Shown in pieces: positions 17,199 through 26,489 of a stretch of 32,535 nucleotides of DNA (within the stretch, counting starts at the first letter, position 1; each line of letters starts with the position of its first letter). The DNA comes from Herbaspirillum sp. (lineage in GTDB: Bacteria; Pseudomonadota; Gammaproteobacteria; Burkholderiales; Burkholderiaceae_D), in contig JAQGNR010000280.1 in NCBI GenBank assembly GCA_028291765.1, positions 1 through 32,535 of the forward strand, given 5' to 3'. Both the position numbers and the translations under genes were made by a program. The notes under the pieces are model-generated. The model was not told where the DNA came from, did not search any database, and was given only the letters and a program-made list of their open reading frames with translations.

Positions 17199-19034
17199 AT
17201 GTCCAAATCCAAACGCGCTATTCGTAACATTGCCATCATCGCTCACGTTGACCACGGCAAAACCACGCTTGTTGACCAGTTGCTGCGTCAATCAGGCACT
17301 TTCCGTGATAACCAACACGTTGATGCGCGCGTGATGGATTCGAACGATATTGAAAAAGAACGCGGCATCACGATTCTGTCCAAGAACTGCGCGGTTGAAT
17401 ATAACGGCACGCACATCAATATCGTCGACACCCCGGGCCACGCCGACTTCGGCGGCGAAGTCGAACGCGTTCTATCGATGGTCGATAGCGTGCTGTTGCT
17501 GGTCGATGCAGTTGAAGGCCCAATGCCGCAAACGCGTTTTGTGACGCGCAAGGCGCTGGAATTAGGTTTGAAACCGATTGTTGTCGTCAACAAAATCGAT
17601 CGTCCGGGTGCACGTCCTGAATGGGTCATCAACGCCACTTTCGAATTGTTCGATAAATTGGGCGCGACTGAAGAACAACTCGACTTCCCGGTTATTTACG
17701 CTTCGGCGCTCAACGGTTATGCCAGCAAGGATTCCGAAGTACGCGAAGGCAATATGACGCCTTTATTCGACGCTGTGCTGGAACACGTTCCTGCGCGCGA
17801 AGATGATCCGGATGGTCCGCTGCAACTGCAAATCACATCGCTGGAATATTCGTCGTATGTCGGCAAGATTGGCGTTGGCCGCATTTTGAGCGGTCGCGTC
17901 AAAGCCTTGCAAGACGTTGTGATCATGAATGGTCCGGACGACAAGCCGGCAAAAGCCCGCATCAATCAAGTCCTGACGTTCAAGGGCCTGGAACGCGTGC
18001 TGGTCGATGAAGCGCTGGCTGGCGACATCGTGTTGATCAACGGTATCGAGGAAATCGGTATCGGCACCACGGTCTGCGCGCCGGACGCGCCGAATGGCCT
18101 GCCGATGCTGAAGGTCGATGAGCCGACGCTGACCATGAACTTCATGGTCAACAACTCGCCGCTGGCGGGACGTGAAGGCAAGTTTGTTACCACGCGCCAG
18201 ATCAAGGATCGTCTGGAACGCGAACTCAAAGGCAACATGGCATTGCGCGTCGTGCAGGCCGAGGGCGACGATTCGACATACGAAGTATCCGGCCGCGGCG
18301 AATTGCATCTGACGATTCTGATCGAAAATATGCGCCGCGAAGGTTACGAATTAGCTGTTTCGCGCCCACGCGTTGTGTTCAAGATGGTCGATGGCGAACG
18401 TCACGAGCCTTACGAAAATCTGACCGTCGATGTTGAAGAAGCCAATCAGGGCGGTGTCATGGAAGAACTCGGTCGCCGCCGCGGCGATCTGCAAAATATG
18501 GAACCGGACGGCAAAGGACGTGTGCGTCTTGAATACCGTATTCCTGCACGCGGTTTGATCGGCTTCCAGGGCGAATTCATGACATTGACACGCGGTACCG
18601 GTTTGATGAGCCACGTGTTCGATGAATATGCGGCTGTCGATAATAGCAAGGGTGAATTGGGTGGACGTCGCAATGGCGTGCTGATTTCACAGGATGACGG
18701 CGCCGCGGTTGCTTATGCGATCTGGAAGCTGCAGGATCGCGGCCGTATGTTCGTCAGCCACAACGATCCGGTATACGAAGGCATGATTATCGGTATTCAT
18801 TCCCGCGACAATGATCTGGTCGTCAATCCGATCAAGGGCAAGCAATTGACCAACGTTCGTTCGTCGGGTACCGATGAAGCCGTTCGCCTGGTACCGCCAA
18901 TTACAATGTCTCTGGAATATGCGGTCGAATTCATCGATGATGATGAGTTGGTTGAAGTTACGCCGAAGAGTATTCGTCTGCGTAAGCGTTATTTGAAAGA
19001 GCATGAGCGGAAAAAGGCGTCACGCGACGCGTAA
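17199..19034 (+). CDS. typA: Translational GTPase TypA/BipA
   Basis: BipA is a ribosome-binding GTPase of the EF-G group that aids 50S assembly and growth under cold or other stress. The 611-residue protein is of usual length. The G domain shows AHVDHGKTT (15-23), the switch I segment [21 protein letters not shown] and [13 protein letters not shown], followed by domain II. The EF-G-like C-terminal parts include SGRGELHL and [13 protein letters not shown]. The BipA-specific C-terminus ends in [16 protein letters not shown]. It is transcribed from its own promoter just upstream and ends at a strong terminator 43 bp after the stop. No Shine-Dalgarno sequence is evident at the ATG. Confidence 0.97.
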   Translation: MSKSKRAIRNIAIIAHVDHGKTTLVDQLLRQSGTFRDNQHVDARVMDSNDIEKERGITILSKNCAVEYNGTHINIVDTPGHADFGGEVERVLSMVDSVLLLVDAVEGPMPQTRFVTRKALELGLKPIVVVNKIDRPGARPEWVINATFELFDKLGATEEQLDFPVIYASALNGYASKDSEVREGNMTPLFDAVLEHVPAREDDPDGPLQLQITSLEYSSYVGKIGVGRILSGRVKALQDVVIMNGPDDKPAKARINQVLTFKGLERVLVDEALAGDIVLINGIEEIGIGTTVCAPDAPNGLPMLKVDEPTLTMNFMVNNSPLAGREGKFVTTRQIKDRLERELKGNMALRVVQAEGDDSTYEVSGRGELHLTILIENMRREGYELAVSRPRVVFKMVDGERHEPYENLTVDVEEANQGGVMEELGRRRGDLQNMEPDGKGRVRLEYRIPARGLIGFQGEFMTLTRGTGLMSHVFDEYAAVDNSKGELGGRRNGVLISQDDGAAVAYAIWKLQDRGRMFVSHNDPVYEGMIIGIHSRDNDLVVNPIKGKQLTNVRSSGTDEAVRLVPPITMSLEYAVEFIDDDELVEVTPKSIRLRKRYLKEHERKKASRDA

Positions 19035-19069
19035 GCGTTATCGGATACGCCGCTGGTTCGGCGATATAT

Positions 19070-19102
19070 AAAAAAAACGGCATCTGCGGATGTCGTTTTT
19101 TT
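19070..19102 (+). terminator. Intrinsic terminator of typA
   Basis: ACGGCATC (19077-19084) and GATGTCGT (19089-19096) form an 8-bp stem with one G-U pair and the loop TGCG. It is flanked by an A-tract on the left and seven T residues (19096-19102) on the right. Confidence 0.9.
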
Positions 19103-19164
19103 GTTTCAGCGCAAGAATTTAAGCCTTCTCAAGAGCCAAGCGGCAAGAACGCAATATTCATTAA

Positions 19165-19295
19165 AACAATATCTGGTATTGTTACTATAAAGCAGACAGT
19201 CCAAATGAGAATGCTTATAGTAAGCACTGTCTCCTCCAACTTCCTCATAAGAATTGGATTATTCCCGCAACCGCAAGGTGAGCGGGATTTTTTTT
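19165..19295 (+). ncRNA. Candidate small RNA with CU-rich anti-Shine-Dalgarno stretch
   Basis: No protein gene fits here. An extended -10-like TGGTATTGT (19174-19182) overlaps a perfect 7-bp inverted repeat (AACAATA 19165-19171, TATTGTT 19177-19183). The predicted transcript, about 19189-19295, forms a stem AGACAGT/ACTGTCT (19194-19200 with 19226-19232) capped by GCTT/AAGC (19213-19216 with 19222-19225). The single-stranded CTCCTCCAACTTCCTC (19231-19246) follows. A good terminator ends it. The CCTCC core complements Shine-Dalgarno sites, a layout seen in trans-acting sRNAs. ATGAG (19205-19209) could pair with CTCAT (19244-19248) as a pseudoknot. The family was not recognised, and the promoter is weak. 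Confidence 0.35.
19263..19295 (+). terminator. Intrinsic terminator with GCAA-capped inner stem
   Basis: TCCCGC (19263-19268) pairs with GCGGGA (19282-19287). Inside it, ACC and GGT close a GCAA tetraloop. Eight T residues follow (19288-19295). It lies well after the typA terminator, so it implies a separate + strand transcript. Confidence 0.85.
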
Positions 19296-19518
19296 ACCCA
19301 TTTTTTGGGGACCGAAAACTTGCCGAAAAGGAAGCCGAAGGCTCAGATATAGGCCAAATCTTCCAAGTCATATACGATGCACGAATATGGTGCGATGCAC
19401 GGTGACGTAAGTTCATTTGTGGGGCAGAATAGTCCCGCAGCTAAAAGTCCTATCTCAATAGAGGATAGAGGAGACAGGGAAGCCCGCAAACGCCAAGCGT
19501 CTGCGGGCTTTTTTTTTG
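19296..19518 (+). other. Gene-free stretch ending in a second strong terminator
   Basis: No convincing ORF is present. The 9-bp word CGATGCACG occurs twice (19375-19383, 19393-19401). At the end, AAGCCCGCA (19480-19488) pairs with TGCGGGCTT (19502-19510), with an inner ACGC/GCGT stem and CAA loop, followed by nine T residues (19509-19517). The T-tract is on the + strand, so a second + transcript may end here. On - the hairpin directly follows the GGDEF/EAL gene but has no good U-tract. Confidence 0.6.
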
Positions 19519-21861
19519 CTACGCGATCCGTAAGTCAACCGCAGTCAAACGCTCCTTGATCAATGCCTCAAACGCTTCCAGCGGAACCGGACGGCTAAAC
19601 AGATAGCCTTGATAGGCATGGCAACCCATGCGAGCCAAAAGATCTCTCTGCGACTCGATTTCAACACCTTCGGCGATGACCATCAGGCCCATGCTTTCAG
19701 CCAGAACAATGACGAGTTTGGCAATGGCCGCATCGTTGGTATCGATCAGAATATCTCTGACGAAGCTTTGATCGATCTTCAGTTGATCGAGAGGGAGCCG
19801 CTTCAAATAAGAGAGCGACGAATAACCGGTGCCGAAATCGTCCAGCGAAAAGCTCACGCCTTTGACCTTCAGGGCAGACATTTTTTCGATAATTTCCTGG
19901 ACGTTATGCACCAGCATACTTTCGGTCAGCTCAAGCTTCAGCCGTCGCGGATTGGCGCCTGTGCTTTTAAGAACCGCCAAGACCTGTTCTACAAAATCGG
20001 GCTGGCGGAACTGATGGGCGCTGACGTTGACCGCCAGCGTCAGATAAGACATCTCCGGTTGACTCGCCCATAGCGCCAATTGGGTGCAAGCCGTTTGCAG
20101 CACCCAGTGGCCCAAAGGCAGAATCAAGCCGGTTTTTTCCGCCAGCGCAATAAACTCGCCGGGCATGACCATGCCGCGTTCGGGATGCTGCCAGCGCACT
20201 AGAACTTCAGCGCCCGCCACACGCAGCTCACCGACGATTTGCGCCTGATAGTGGAGCACCAACTGCTTCTCATCGACCGCTCGCCGCAGATCATCTTCCA
20301 GTGCCGTTAATTCCTTTAAAGCCTGCTCCATGGTCGGGTCGAAGAAACGCCATGCATTGCGTCCCGCTTCTTTCGCCTTGTACATGGCGAGGTCGGCCTG
20401 TTTCATCAGACTGTCATTGCTAACGAGCGCCCCCAGAAATGCGGTCGCGCCGATGCTCGCTGTGCTGTAATAAGGTATTTCACCAAGCCGGTAGGGTTGC
20501 CCTAAAGCGGCACGGATTTTCTCGCTGATCTTGCCGATTCTTGCCGCGACATCGCCACTGGCCGTCATCAATTGCGCCAGTATGATCACGAATTCGTCGC
20601 CACCCAAACGGGCCACGGTATCGTACTCCCGTACACATCCCTTCAAGCGCAGGGAGACTTGCTTGAGCAGCATATCGCCCGTGTCATGACCTAGGGTGTC
20701 ATTAAGCGTCTTGAAGTTATCGAGATCGATGAACAGTAGCCCGCCGTAATTGCCGCTACGGTTGCTGGTGACCATGGCCTGCTGCAGCCGGTCCAGCAGT
20801 AATGTCCGGTTGGGTAAGCCGGTAAGTTGATCGAAAAAAGCCAGATTGCGAATCTTTTCTTTGGCGATTTTGCGTTCAATGGATAGATCGCGCCGCCGTC
20901 TTTGAATGAACAATAAACCCAAAATACTGCATATAGAGAGAATCAATAGCGCGCTGCTTTGTTGGTAAATACTTTCCCGCAGAGGGGCATACAAGACCGC
21001 TATATCCCGGCTCAAAGCGACTTCCAGCGTGTTGTCCATTAACGGGCTGGTGAGCTTGATCGTATGCAGAACGAGCATACGATCATCGCCGGATGCGCGA
21101 ACGATCCCGTTATATAGATTGGTGGACTGCCCAGCGTCCTTATGGCGTTTGAAGAAGGTGCCGGGTTGATTCAGATTCACGCCGTGAATTTTGGCCGATA
21201 GCGGAGAGGTCACAAAAACAATGCCTTCGCCATGCGCAAGGGACGAGCGCATATCCTGCGCATAAAGAACGGAATCGAGCAGGGTGGAGAAGTACTCGGG
21301 AACCAGGCTGACAATAACGATACCGCCGAATGTGCCGTTCGGCCCGGGGATCGTCTTGAACAGGCTGATCACAAAGCTATCGAGCACGGTCAGGAAGGGC
21401 GGGCTGACATGGAGGATGGCGGGGTCGGGGTTCTGGAGCGCGGTCTGAAAGTATTTGCGCTGAATGAAATTCATGCCTATCAGGGTTTTCTCGCTCGATG
21501 AGATCACTGTGCCGTCCGCCTTGATGATCAAAATAGGCCGGATGCCGATCAAGGAGTCGTTAATGACTTGCAATTGGTGATTGCCACGTTTGAATCCGTC
21601 GTTTTCCGCTTGCCAGGAAGGCAGGTCATGGACGATGTTATCGATGACGCGATTGGCCAACAGCAACTGCGGCAGCAGGTTCTTTTCAACCAGTCCGGCC
21701 TGGCTCGTCAGATGTTCTTGTTCCCGGGCAGTGATTTGCTGGTATTGCCCATACTGAAAATAGGCGATGCTGCCGGCCAATGCCAGCAATGTGCTGAGCA
21801 GGAAGAGCCATTCGGCAAGCATGCGGCGGCCGCGAGGAGGCAAGTCTTCGGTCGAGGTCAT
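19519..21861 (-). CDS. Membrane-bound Cache-GGDEF-EAL cyclic-di-GMP enzyme
   Basis: A 780-residue inner-membrane signalling protein. A transmembrane helix lies near residues 15-35. A periplasmic Cache-like sensor follows (about 40-290, with ILIIKADGTVISSS and GMNFIQRKYFQ). A second helix lies near 300-320, followed by RRRR. GGDEF is at 420-424 with the intact I-site REYD five residues before it. The EAL domain (about 535-770) reads EVL instead of EAL at 552-554. It keeps the other metal-binding motifs: LELTES, DDFGTGYSSLSYLK, KIDQSFV and IAEGVE. Alanine to valine at that position is a common, active variant. The ATG at 21861 is chosen. A TTG at 21873 is also in frame with GGGAG upstream. A six-codon ORF (21878-21858) ends in an ATGA overlap with the chosen start. 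Confidence 0.94.
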   Translation of the reverse strand: MTSTEDLPPRGRRMLAEWLFLLSTLLALAGSIAYFQYGQYQQITAREQEHLTSQAGLVEKNLLPQLLLANRVIDNIVHDLPSWQAENDGFKRGNHQLQVINDSLIGIRPILIIKADGTVISSSEKTLIGMNFIQRKYFQTALQNPDPAILHVSPPFLTVLDSFVISLFKTIPGPNGTFGGIVIVSLVPEYFSTLLDSVLYAQDMRSSLAHGEGIVFVTSPLSAKIHGVNLNQPGTFFKRHKDAGQSTNLYNGIVRASGDDRMLVLHTIKLTSPLMDNTLEVALSRDIAVLYAPLRESIYQQSSALLILSICSILGLLFIQRRRRDLSIERKIAKEKIRNLAFFDQLTGLPNRTLLLDRLQQAMVTSNRSGNYGGLLFIDLDNFKTLNDTLGHDTGDMLLKQVSLRLKGCVREYDTVARLGGDEFVIILAQLMTASGDVAARIGKISEKIRAALGQPYRLGEIPYYSTASIGATAFLGALVSNDSLMKQADLAMYKAKEAGRNAWRFFDPTMEQALKELTALEDDLRRAVDEKQLVLHYQAQIVGELRVAGAEVLVRWQHPERGMVMPGEFIALAEKTGLILPLGHWVLQTACTQLALWASQPEMSYLTLAVNVSAHQFRQPDFVEQVLAVLKSTGANPRRLKLELTESMLVHNVQEIIEKMSALKVKGVSFSLDDFGTGYSSLSYLKRLPLDQLKIDQSFVRDILIDTNDAAIAKLVIVLAESMGLMVIAEGVEIESQRDLLARMGCHAYQGYLFSRPVPLEAFEALIKERLTAVDLRIA

Positions 21862-22004
21862 CGTAAATCGCAACGCATTCAGGCTCCCGGCACTCTCGCG
21901 GAAAAATGTGCGTATTTGTTGTAAGAGAGAATTGCCAAAAATATAATAGTTGTAAATTTCTTAAGCAACTGATCATGTTTAGACGGCAGAAATAAAATTG
22001 GAAG

Positions 22005-22040
22005 AGAAAAATAAACGGCCCAACAAAATCTGCTGGGCCG
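22005..22040 (-). terminator. Intrinsic terminator of the RND operon
   Basis: CGGCCCA (22016-22022) and TGGGCCG (22034-22040) form a perfect 7-bp stem. On the - strand it is followed by a T-rich tract (TTTATTTTTC). It lies 34 bp after the permease stop codon. Confidence 0.75.
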
Positions 22041-22073
22041 AGTATTTACGGAAGCCGAACCGGTATCGGGCCG

Positions 22074-25000
22074 TTATATGCGATCGCGAGCAAACCCTTC
22101 TGTCGCAGGGCGATTGCGGCGCAGCCACAGTACCAATTTATCCATATACAAATAGACCACCGGTGTCGTATATAGCGTGAGAACTTGTGACAGAAGCAAT
22201 CCGCCAACCATCGCCACGCCGAGCGGACGGCGCAGCTCGGAGCCGGCGCCGGCGCCGAGCGCGAGCGGCAATGCGCCCAGCAGTGCGGCCATCGTTGTCA
22301 TCATGATTGGTCTGAAGCGCAACAGGCAGGCCCGATAAATCGCTTCCTCGGGCGAGAGTCCGTTCGCTTCTTCGGTGATCGCAACGTCGACCATCATGAT
22401 GCCGTTTTTCTTGACGATGCCGATTAACAATATGATGCCGATCAATGCGATTAGCGAGAAGTCGTAGTGAAAAATAATCAAAGCCAGCAGTCCGCCGATG
22501 CCGGCCGAAGGCAGGGTGGACATGATGGTAATGGGATGAATATAACTTTCATACAAAACGCCCAGTACGATAAAGATCGCCAGCAAGGCAGTCAAAATCA
22601 GGAAAGGCTGATTCGCCAGCGACTTCTGAAATTCCTGCGCGCTCCCGGTAAAGATCGTGGCCAGGCCAGGGGGTTTTCCGAGCGAACGTTCTTTCGCGTT
22701 GATGGCATTGATGGCGTCGCCCAGCGCTTGTCCGGGCGCCAGATTGAACGACAAGGTGACTGCCGGGAATTGGCCGTCATGATTGACCGTCAGCGGGGCC
22801 GACGAGTGCTCCAGTTTGCTGATCGAACCAAGGGGCACCGGCACACCGCTTGTGGAAGGGACATAAATCCGGGCGAGCGCGCTTTCATCAAGCTGGAATT
22901 TCGGATCGACTTCTAAAATGACCTGGTACACATTAACCTGGGTATAAAAACTGGCGACCTGGCGTTGACCGAAGGCGTCGTACAGCGTGTCGTCGACACT
23001 TTGCGTCGTCACGCCCAAGCGCGCCATGGCATTCCGATCCAAAACGATTTGTATGCGTGGCGCGGTCGGCTCGACATCGCCGGCGACGTCTTGAATCTGG
23101 GGGATTGCCTTTAAAGCTTCCAGCATACGCGGGGTCCATTGCCGCAATTCAACCAGATTCGAGTCGCGCAAGGTGTATTGAAATTGGGTCTTGCTGACCT
23201 TTGCGCCCACTTGCAGATCCTGGCGCGCCTGGAGATGCAAAGTAATCTCTGGAATGCCTTTGGCGCGGCGTGCGATGCGATTGATGACTTCGTATACAGA
23301 TGCCGTGCGGGCGCCGAATGGTTTCAGATCGACCAGAATGTGGCCGATATTGGTCGACGGATCACCGTCAACCCAGAAGTAGACGTTTTGGATATCGTCG
23401 TCGCGTTTTACCAGATCGGCGAGCATCTGCATTTCACGCACCATCGCCGTATATGAGATATCCGAGGAGGCCTCGGTCACGCCCGCGATCAGGCCATTAT
23501 CTTGCTGCGGAAAGAAACCCTTTGGAATATAGATGTACATGCCGGCCGTCACGGCAAGTGTTCCCAGCATGACAGCCAATGTGAGCCGCTGGTGCTTGAG
23601 TACCTTGCGCAAGCCTTTGGCATAGCCCTGACGCGCGTATTCTATCCAGGCCTCGCATTGCCGATTGAACCATCCGCCGCCGTGATGGATATGGGGCGAG
23701 AGAAAATGGGCGCACAGTACCGGCGTGAGCGTCAATGAGAGTGCGCCCGAAATGAGGATGGCGATTGCCGCGGTATCGGCAAATTCGCGGAACAGCCGCC
23801 CGACGATGCCGCCCATGAAAAGCAGCGGGATGAATACCGCCACCAGCGATATCGTCATGGAAAAAATCGTGAAGCCAATTTCGCCCGAGCCCTTGATTGC
23901 GGCAGCTTGCGGATCCATGCCTTCTTCCACATGCCGCAAAATGTTCTCCAGCATGACAATTGCGTCGTCCACCACAAAACCGATCGAAATGGTGAGCGCC
24001 ATTAAAGACACATTGTCGAGCGTATAGCCAAACAGGTACATGGCGGTCATGGTGCCGAACAGGGAGAGCGGAATGACGACTGCCGGAATCAAGGTCGCGC
24101 GCAGACTGCCCAAAAACAGGTAAACGACGAATACCACCAGCAGGCAAGTCAATAACAAGGTGAACTGCACATCTTTGACGGAAGCGCGTATGGTTTGCGT
24201 ACGGTCGCCGAGCAGCACGAGGTGGACTGATGGCGGCAGATTGCGCTCCAACGCCGGTAAAGCCGCCCTCACTTTTTCCACTGTCGAATTGATATTGAAG
24301 CCAATCTGTTTGTGCACGTCGATCATGACAGCCTGATGGCCGGGGATCCACGCGCTCTGCTTGACATCCTCCACGCTCGACAGAATGTTCCCCACATCGC
24401 TCAATTTGGTGGTCGCGCCATTGACCGACGCCAGCGCGATCGCACCATATTGGCGTGCGTCGAGGAGCTGATCGTTGGTGTCAAGCGTCACGGAGCGGCG
24501 CATGCCGTTCAATGTCCCTTTGGGACTGTTCGCGGTTGCTGCTGCAATGCGTTGACGCACATCTTCCAGCGTGAGGCCCATGGCGGCGATGCGGCCGGGA
24601 TCGACTTGAATGCGTACTGCCGGTTTTTGCTGGCCGTGATAATCGATCGCGCCGACACCGCTGACGCGCGAGATTTCCGGCGTCAGGTAATTCTCGACAT
24701 AATCGTCAACCGCGCCTATCGGCATGCTGTCGGAATAGACGGCGATCGTCATCAGCAGCGCGTCGGATGGATTCTTTTTCTCGAAGGTCGGCGGATGCGG
24801 GAGGTCTTTGGGCAGAAATCCTGCTGCGGAACTGATGGCCGTTTGAACGTCCAGCGCGGCGGCATCGACGCTGCGGGATAGGTCGAATTGCACGTCGATC
24901 GCACTCAGCCCGAGCGAGCTGGCCGATGTAATTGACGTCACGCCCGGCAAGATCGCCAGCGCACGTTCGAGCGGCGAGGTGACCGAAGAAGCGATCGTTT

Positions 25001-25169
25001 CCGCACTCGCGCCCGGTAGCGTGGTGCTGATGGAAATCGTCGGAATATCGACCTGCGGGACACCCGCGATAGGCAGCTGGAAGTAACTGGCGACGCCAAG
25101 GAAAAGCAGCCCCAGCATGAGTAAAAATGTGGCGACAGGACGCCTGATGAACCACAGTGAAATGTTCAA
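22074..25169 (-). CDS. RND multidrug efflux permease, MdtB/MuxB type
   Basis: An inner-membrane proton antiporter of the HAE1 RND family, about 1031 residues, the normal size, with twelve expected helices and two large periplasmic loops. The N-terminus NISLWFIRRPVATFLLM is typical. The proton-relay helix 4 reads SIGFVVDDAIVMLENI (paired aspartates near residue 400). After it come GEIGFTIFSMTISLVAVFIP, GGIVGRLFREFA and, near the end, GIVKKNGIMMVDVA. These resemble MdtB and MuxB closely. No ATG is usable at the 5' end. I choose TTG at 25169 because homologues begin MNIS/MNLS there. A second TTG lies at 25193 without a Shine-Dalgarno sequence. The adaptor gene lies upstream. The usual second permease (MdtC/MuxC) and an outer-membrane factor are absent from this operon. 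Confidence 0.93.
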   Translation of the reverse strand: MNISLWFIRRPVATFLLMLGLLFLGVASYFQLPIAGVPQVDIPTISISTTLPGASAETIASSVTSPLERALAILPGVTSITSASSLGLSAIDVQFDLSRSVDAAALDVQTAISSAAGFLPKDLPHPPTFEKKNPSDALLMTIAVYSDSMPIGAVDDYVENYLTPEISRVSGVGAIDYHGQQKPAVRIQVDPGRIAAMGLTLEDVRQRIAAATANSPKGTLNGMRRSVTLDTNDQLLDARQYGAIALASVNGATTKLSDVGNILSSVEDVKQSAWIPGHQAVMIDVHKQIGFNINSTVEKVRAALPALERNLPPSVHLVLLGDRTQTIRASVKDVQFTLLLTCLLVVFVVYLFLGSLRATLIPAVVIPLSLFGTMTAMYLFGYTLDNVSLMALTISIGFVVDDAIVMLENILRHVEEGMDPQAAAIKGSGEIGFTIFSMTISLVAVFIPLLFMGGIVGRLFREFADTAAIAILISGALSLTLTPVLCAHFLSPHIHHGGGWFNRQCEAWIEYARQGYAKGLRKVLKHQRLTLAVMLGTLAVTAGMYIYIPKGFFPQQDNGLIAGVTEASSDISYTAMVREMQMLADLVKRDDDIQNVYFWVDGDPSTNIGHILVDLKPFGARTASVYEVINRIARRAKGIPEITLHLQARQDLQVGAKVSKTQFQYTLRDSNLVELRQWTPRMLEALKAIPQIQDVAGDVEPTAPRIQIVLDRNAMARLGVTTQSVDDTLYDAFGQRQVASFYTQVNVYQVILEVDPKFQLDESALARIYVPSTSGVPVPLGSISKLEHSSAPLTVNHDGQFPAVTLSFNLAPGQALGDAINAINAKERSLGKPPGLATIFTGSAQEFQKSLANQPFLILTALLAIFIVLGVLYESYIHPITIMSTLPSAGIGGLLALIIFHYDFSLIALIGIILLIGIVKKNGIMMVDVAITEEANGLSPEEAIYRACLLRFRPIMMTTMAALLGALPLALGAGAGSELRRPLGVAMVGGLLLSQVLTLYTTPVVYLYMDKLVLWLRRNRPATEGFARDRI

Positions 25170-25198
25170 AGCCTTAGTCCGATCGGATAGCAAGATTA

Positions 25199-25225
25199 TT
25201 AATAGTGTGGGCCTTAATAGTGTGG
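25199..25225. repeat. Duplicated end of the adaptor gene
   Basis: TTAATAGTGTGG occurs at 25199-25210 and again at 25214-25225, a 15-bp tandem step. Each copy contains the adaptor's last codons and its TAA stop on the - strand, so the gene end has been duplicated just before the permease start. Confidence 0.85.
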
Positions 25226-26377
25226 CGCAGCCGCTTGTGGCAGTGCAGTCGACTTTGCGTCTTTTTCTTCGACTTTGACGCCATCATCAAGCTGAAACTG
25301 CCCTTCCACCACGACGCGTTCGCCGCCCGACAGACCTGCCAATATAACCGTATCATCACCGGACACCGCCCCGATTTCGATCGGCGTGGACTTCGCTATA
25401 TTCTCTTTCGAAACCACATACACAAAAGAATGTTGCGCACCGGCCTGGATTGCGGTGGTCGGCACAACAACGACGTTTGGCAAATCATTGAACATGACCC
25501 GCACCGCGACGAATGCGCCGGGCCAGAGTTTTTCCTGCGTATTTTTGAACATCGCCTTGCAATGAATCGTGCCGGTAATTGTATCCACCTGGCTATCGAT
25601 CAAGGTCAGCTCGCCGTTATCCAGCACTTCACTGCCGTCCTGACTCAAGGCCTGCACCCGCAAGGATTGATGCCCTTGCTGCTGACGCAAGACCGGCAAG
25701 ATATTCTGCGGCAGGGAAAAGCTGACGAACACGGGTTGAATTTGCGTCACGAGGACCAGGCCGTTCGTATCGGTCGCATGCACCAGATTGCCGGCATCGA
25801 CCAGCCTTGCGCCGAGCCGTCCATCGATTGGGGAACGTATCGTCGCGTAATTCAATTGCAATTGTGCGGAGTCGATTTGGGCTTGATCGGCATTAAGCGT
25901 GGCCTGCAACTGATCAAGCTGTGCACGCGTGGCGTCGAGCGTTTGCGATGCGAGGGAATTACTTTTTACCAGGAATTCGTAGCGCTCAAGATCCCGCTTT
26001 GTATTCGCAAATTGGGCTTGGTCCTTTTCTTTTTGCGCCAAAGCTGCTCGTAGCTGGACCTCAAACGGACGACGGTCAAGTTCGACCAGAATATCGCCGC
26101 GCTTGATATTTTCGCCCTCTTTGAAAGGGACGCGGCTGATTTCACCGTCGACGCGGGCGCGTACTAATACAGTATTAAGTGCTTGTACCGTTGCAATGCT
26201 ATTAATGTAGCTTGCCGCATTTCGGCGTTCTGCAAGCACCGACTTGACCGGAACCGTTTGATCGTCCGATCCGTGCGTTTTTGCGGTTGCGCCAAATATT
26301 CCCGCTTTCGTCAGTACCACCGCGACAATAACGATGGATAGCCCGACCGCCAGCCACATTGACTTCTTTGATTTCAT
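25214..26377 (-). CDS. RND efflux periplasmic adaptor, MdtA/MuxA type
   Basis: Membrane-fusion protein that links the RND permease to an outer-membrane channel. Of 387 residues, about 7-25 form a signal or anchor helix (MWLAVGLSIVIVAVVLT). Next come the lipoyl halves, with VRARVDGEISRVPFKEGENIKRGDILVELD. An alpha-hairpin coiled coil (about 110-180) follows. A beta-barrel segment contains TIRSPIDGRLGARLVDAGN, and the C-terminal GGERVVVEGQFQLDDGVKV closes the protein. No lipobox cysteine is seen at the N-terminus. AGGTAAAG lies just upstream of the ATG at 26377. It forms a two-gene operon with the permease. Substrates cannot be inferred. Confidence 0.94.
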   Translation of the reverse strand: MKSKKSMWLAVGLSIVIVAVVLTKAGIFGATAKTHGSDDQTVPVKSVLAERRNAASYINSIATVQALNTVLVRARVDGEISRVPFKEGENIKRGDILVELDRRPFEVQLRAALAQKEKDQAQFANTKRDLERYEFLVKSNSLASQTLDATRAQLDQLQATLNADQAQIDSAQLQLNYATIRSPIDGRLGARLVDAGNLVHATDTNGLVLVTQIQPVFVSFSLPQNILPVLRQQQGHQSLRVQALSQDGSEVLDNGELTLIDSQVDTITGTIHCKAMFKNTQEKLWPGAFVAVRVMFNDLPNVVVVPTTAIQAGAQHSFVYVVSKENIAKSTPIEIGAVSGDDTVILAGLSGGERVVVEGQFQLDDGVKVEEKDAKSTALPQAAAPHY

Positions 26378-26489
26378 ACTTTACCTGGTTAATTGAGACG
26401 GCTTGCGTCGCAAATGCCAATCGAGTATCGAGCTTCATATTTCGGCATGCACAACTGGCAAAATATAGCATCAAGAGCACATTGCTTGG

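Noticed and set aside
19189..19518. Cyclic-di-GMP or other known riboswitch near the GGDEF/EAL gene
   Set aside because: The structures read on +, at the 3' end of a - strand gene, and the GEMM consensus (GGCAAACC and its partners) is not present.
19205..19559. Two ORFs of about 60-66 codons on + after typA
   Set aside because: They run through hairpins and terminators, lack ribosome-binding sites and show no family likeness. The region fits RNA better.
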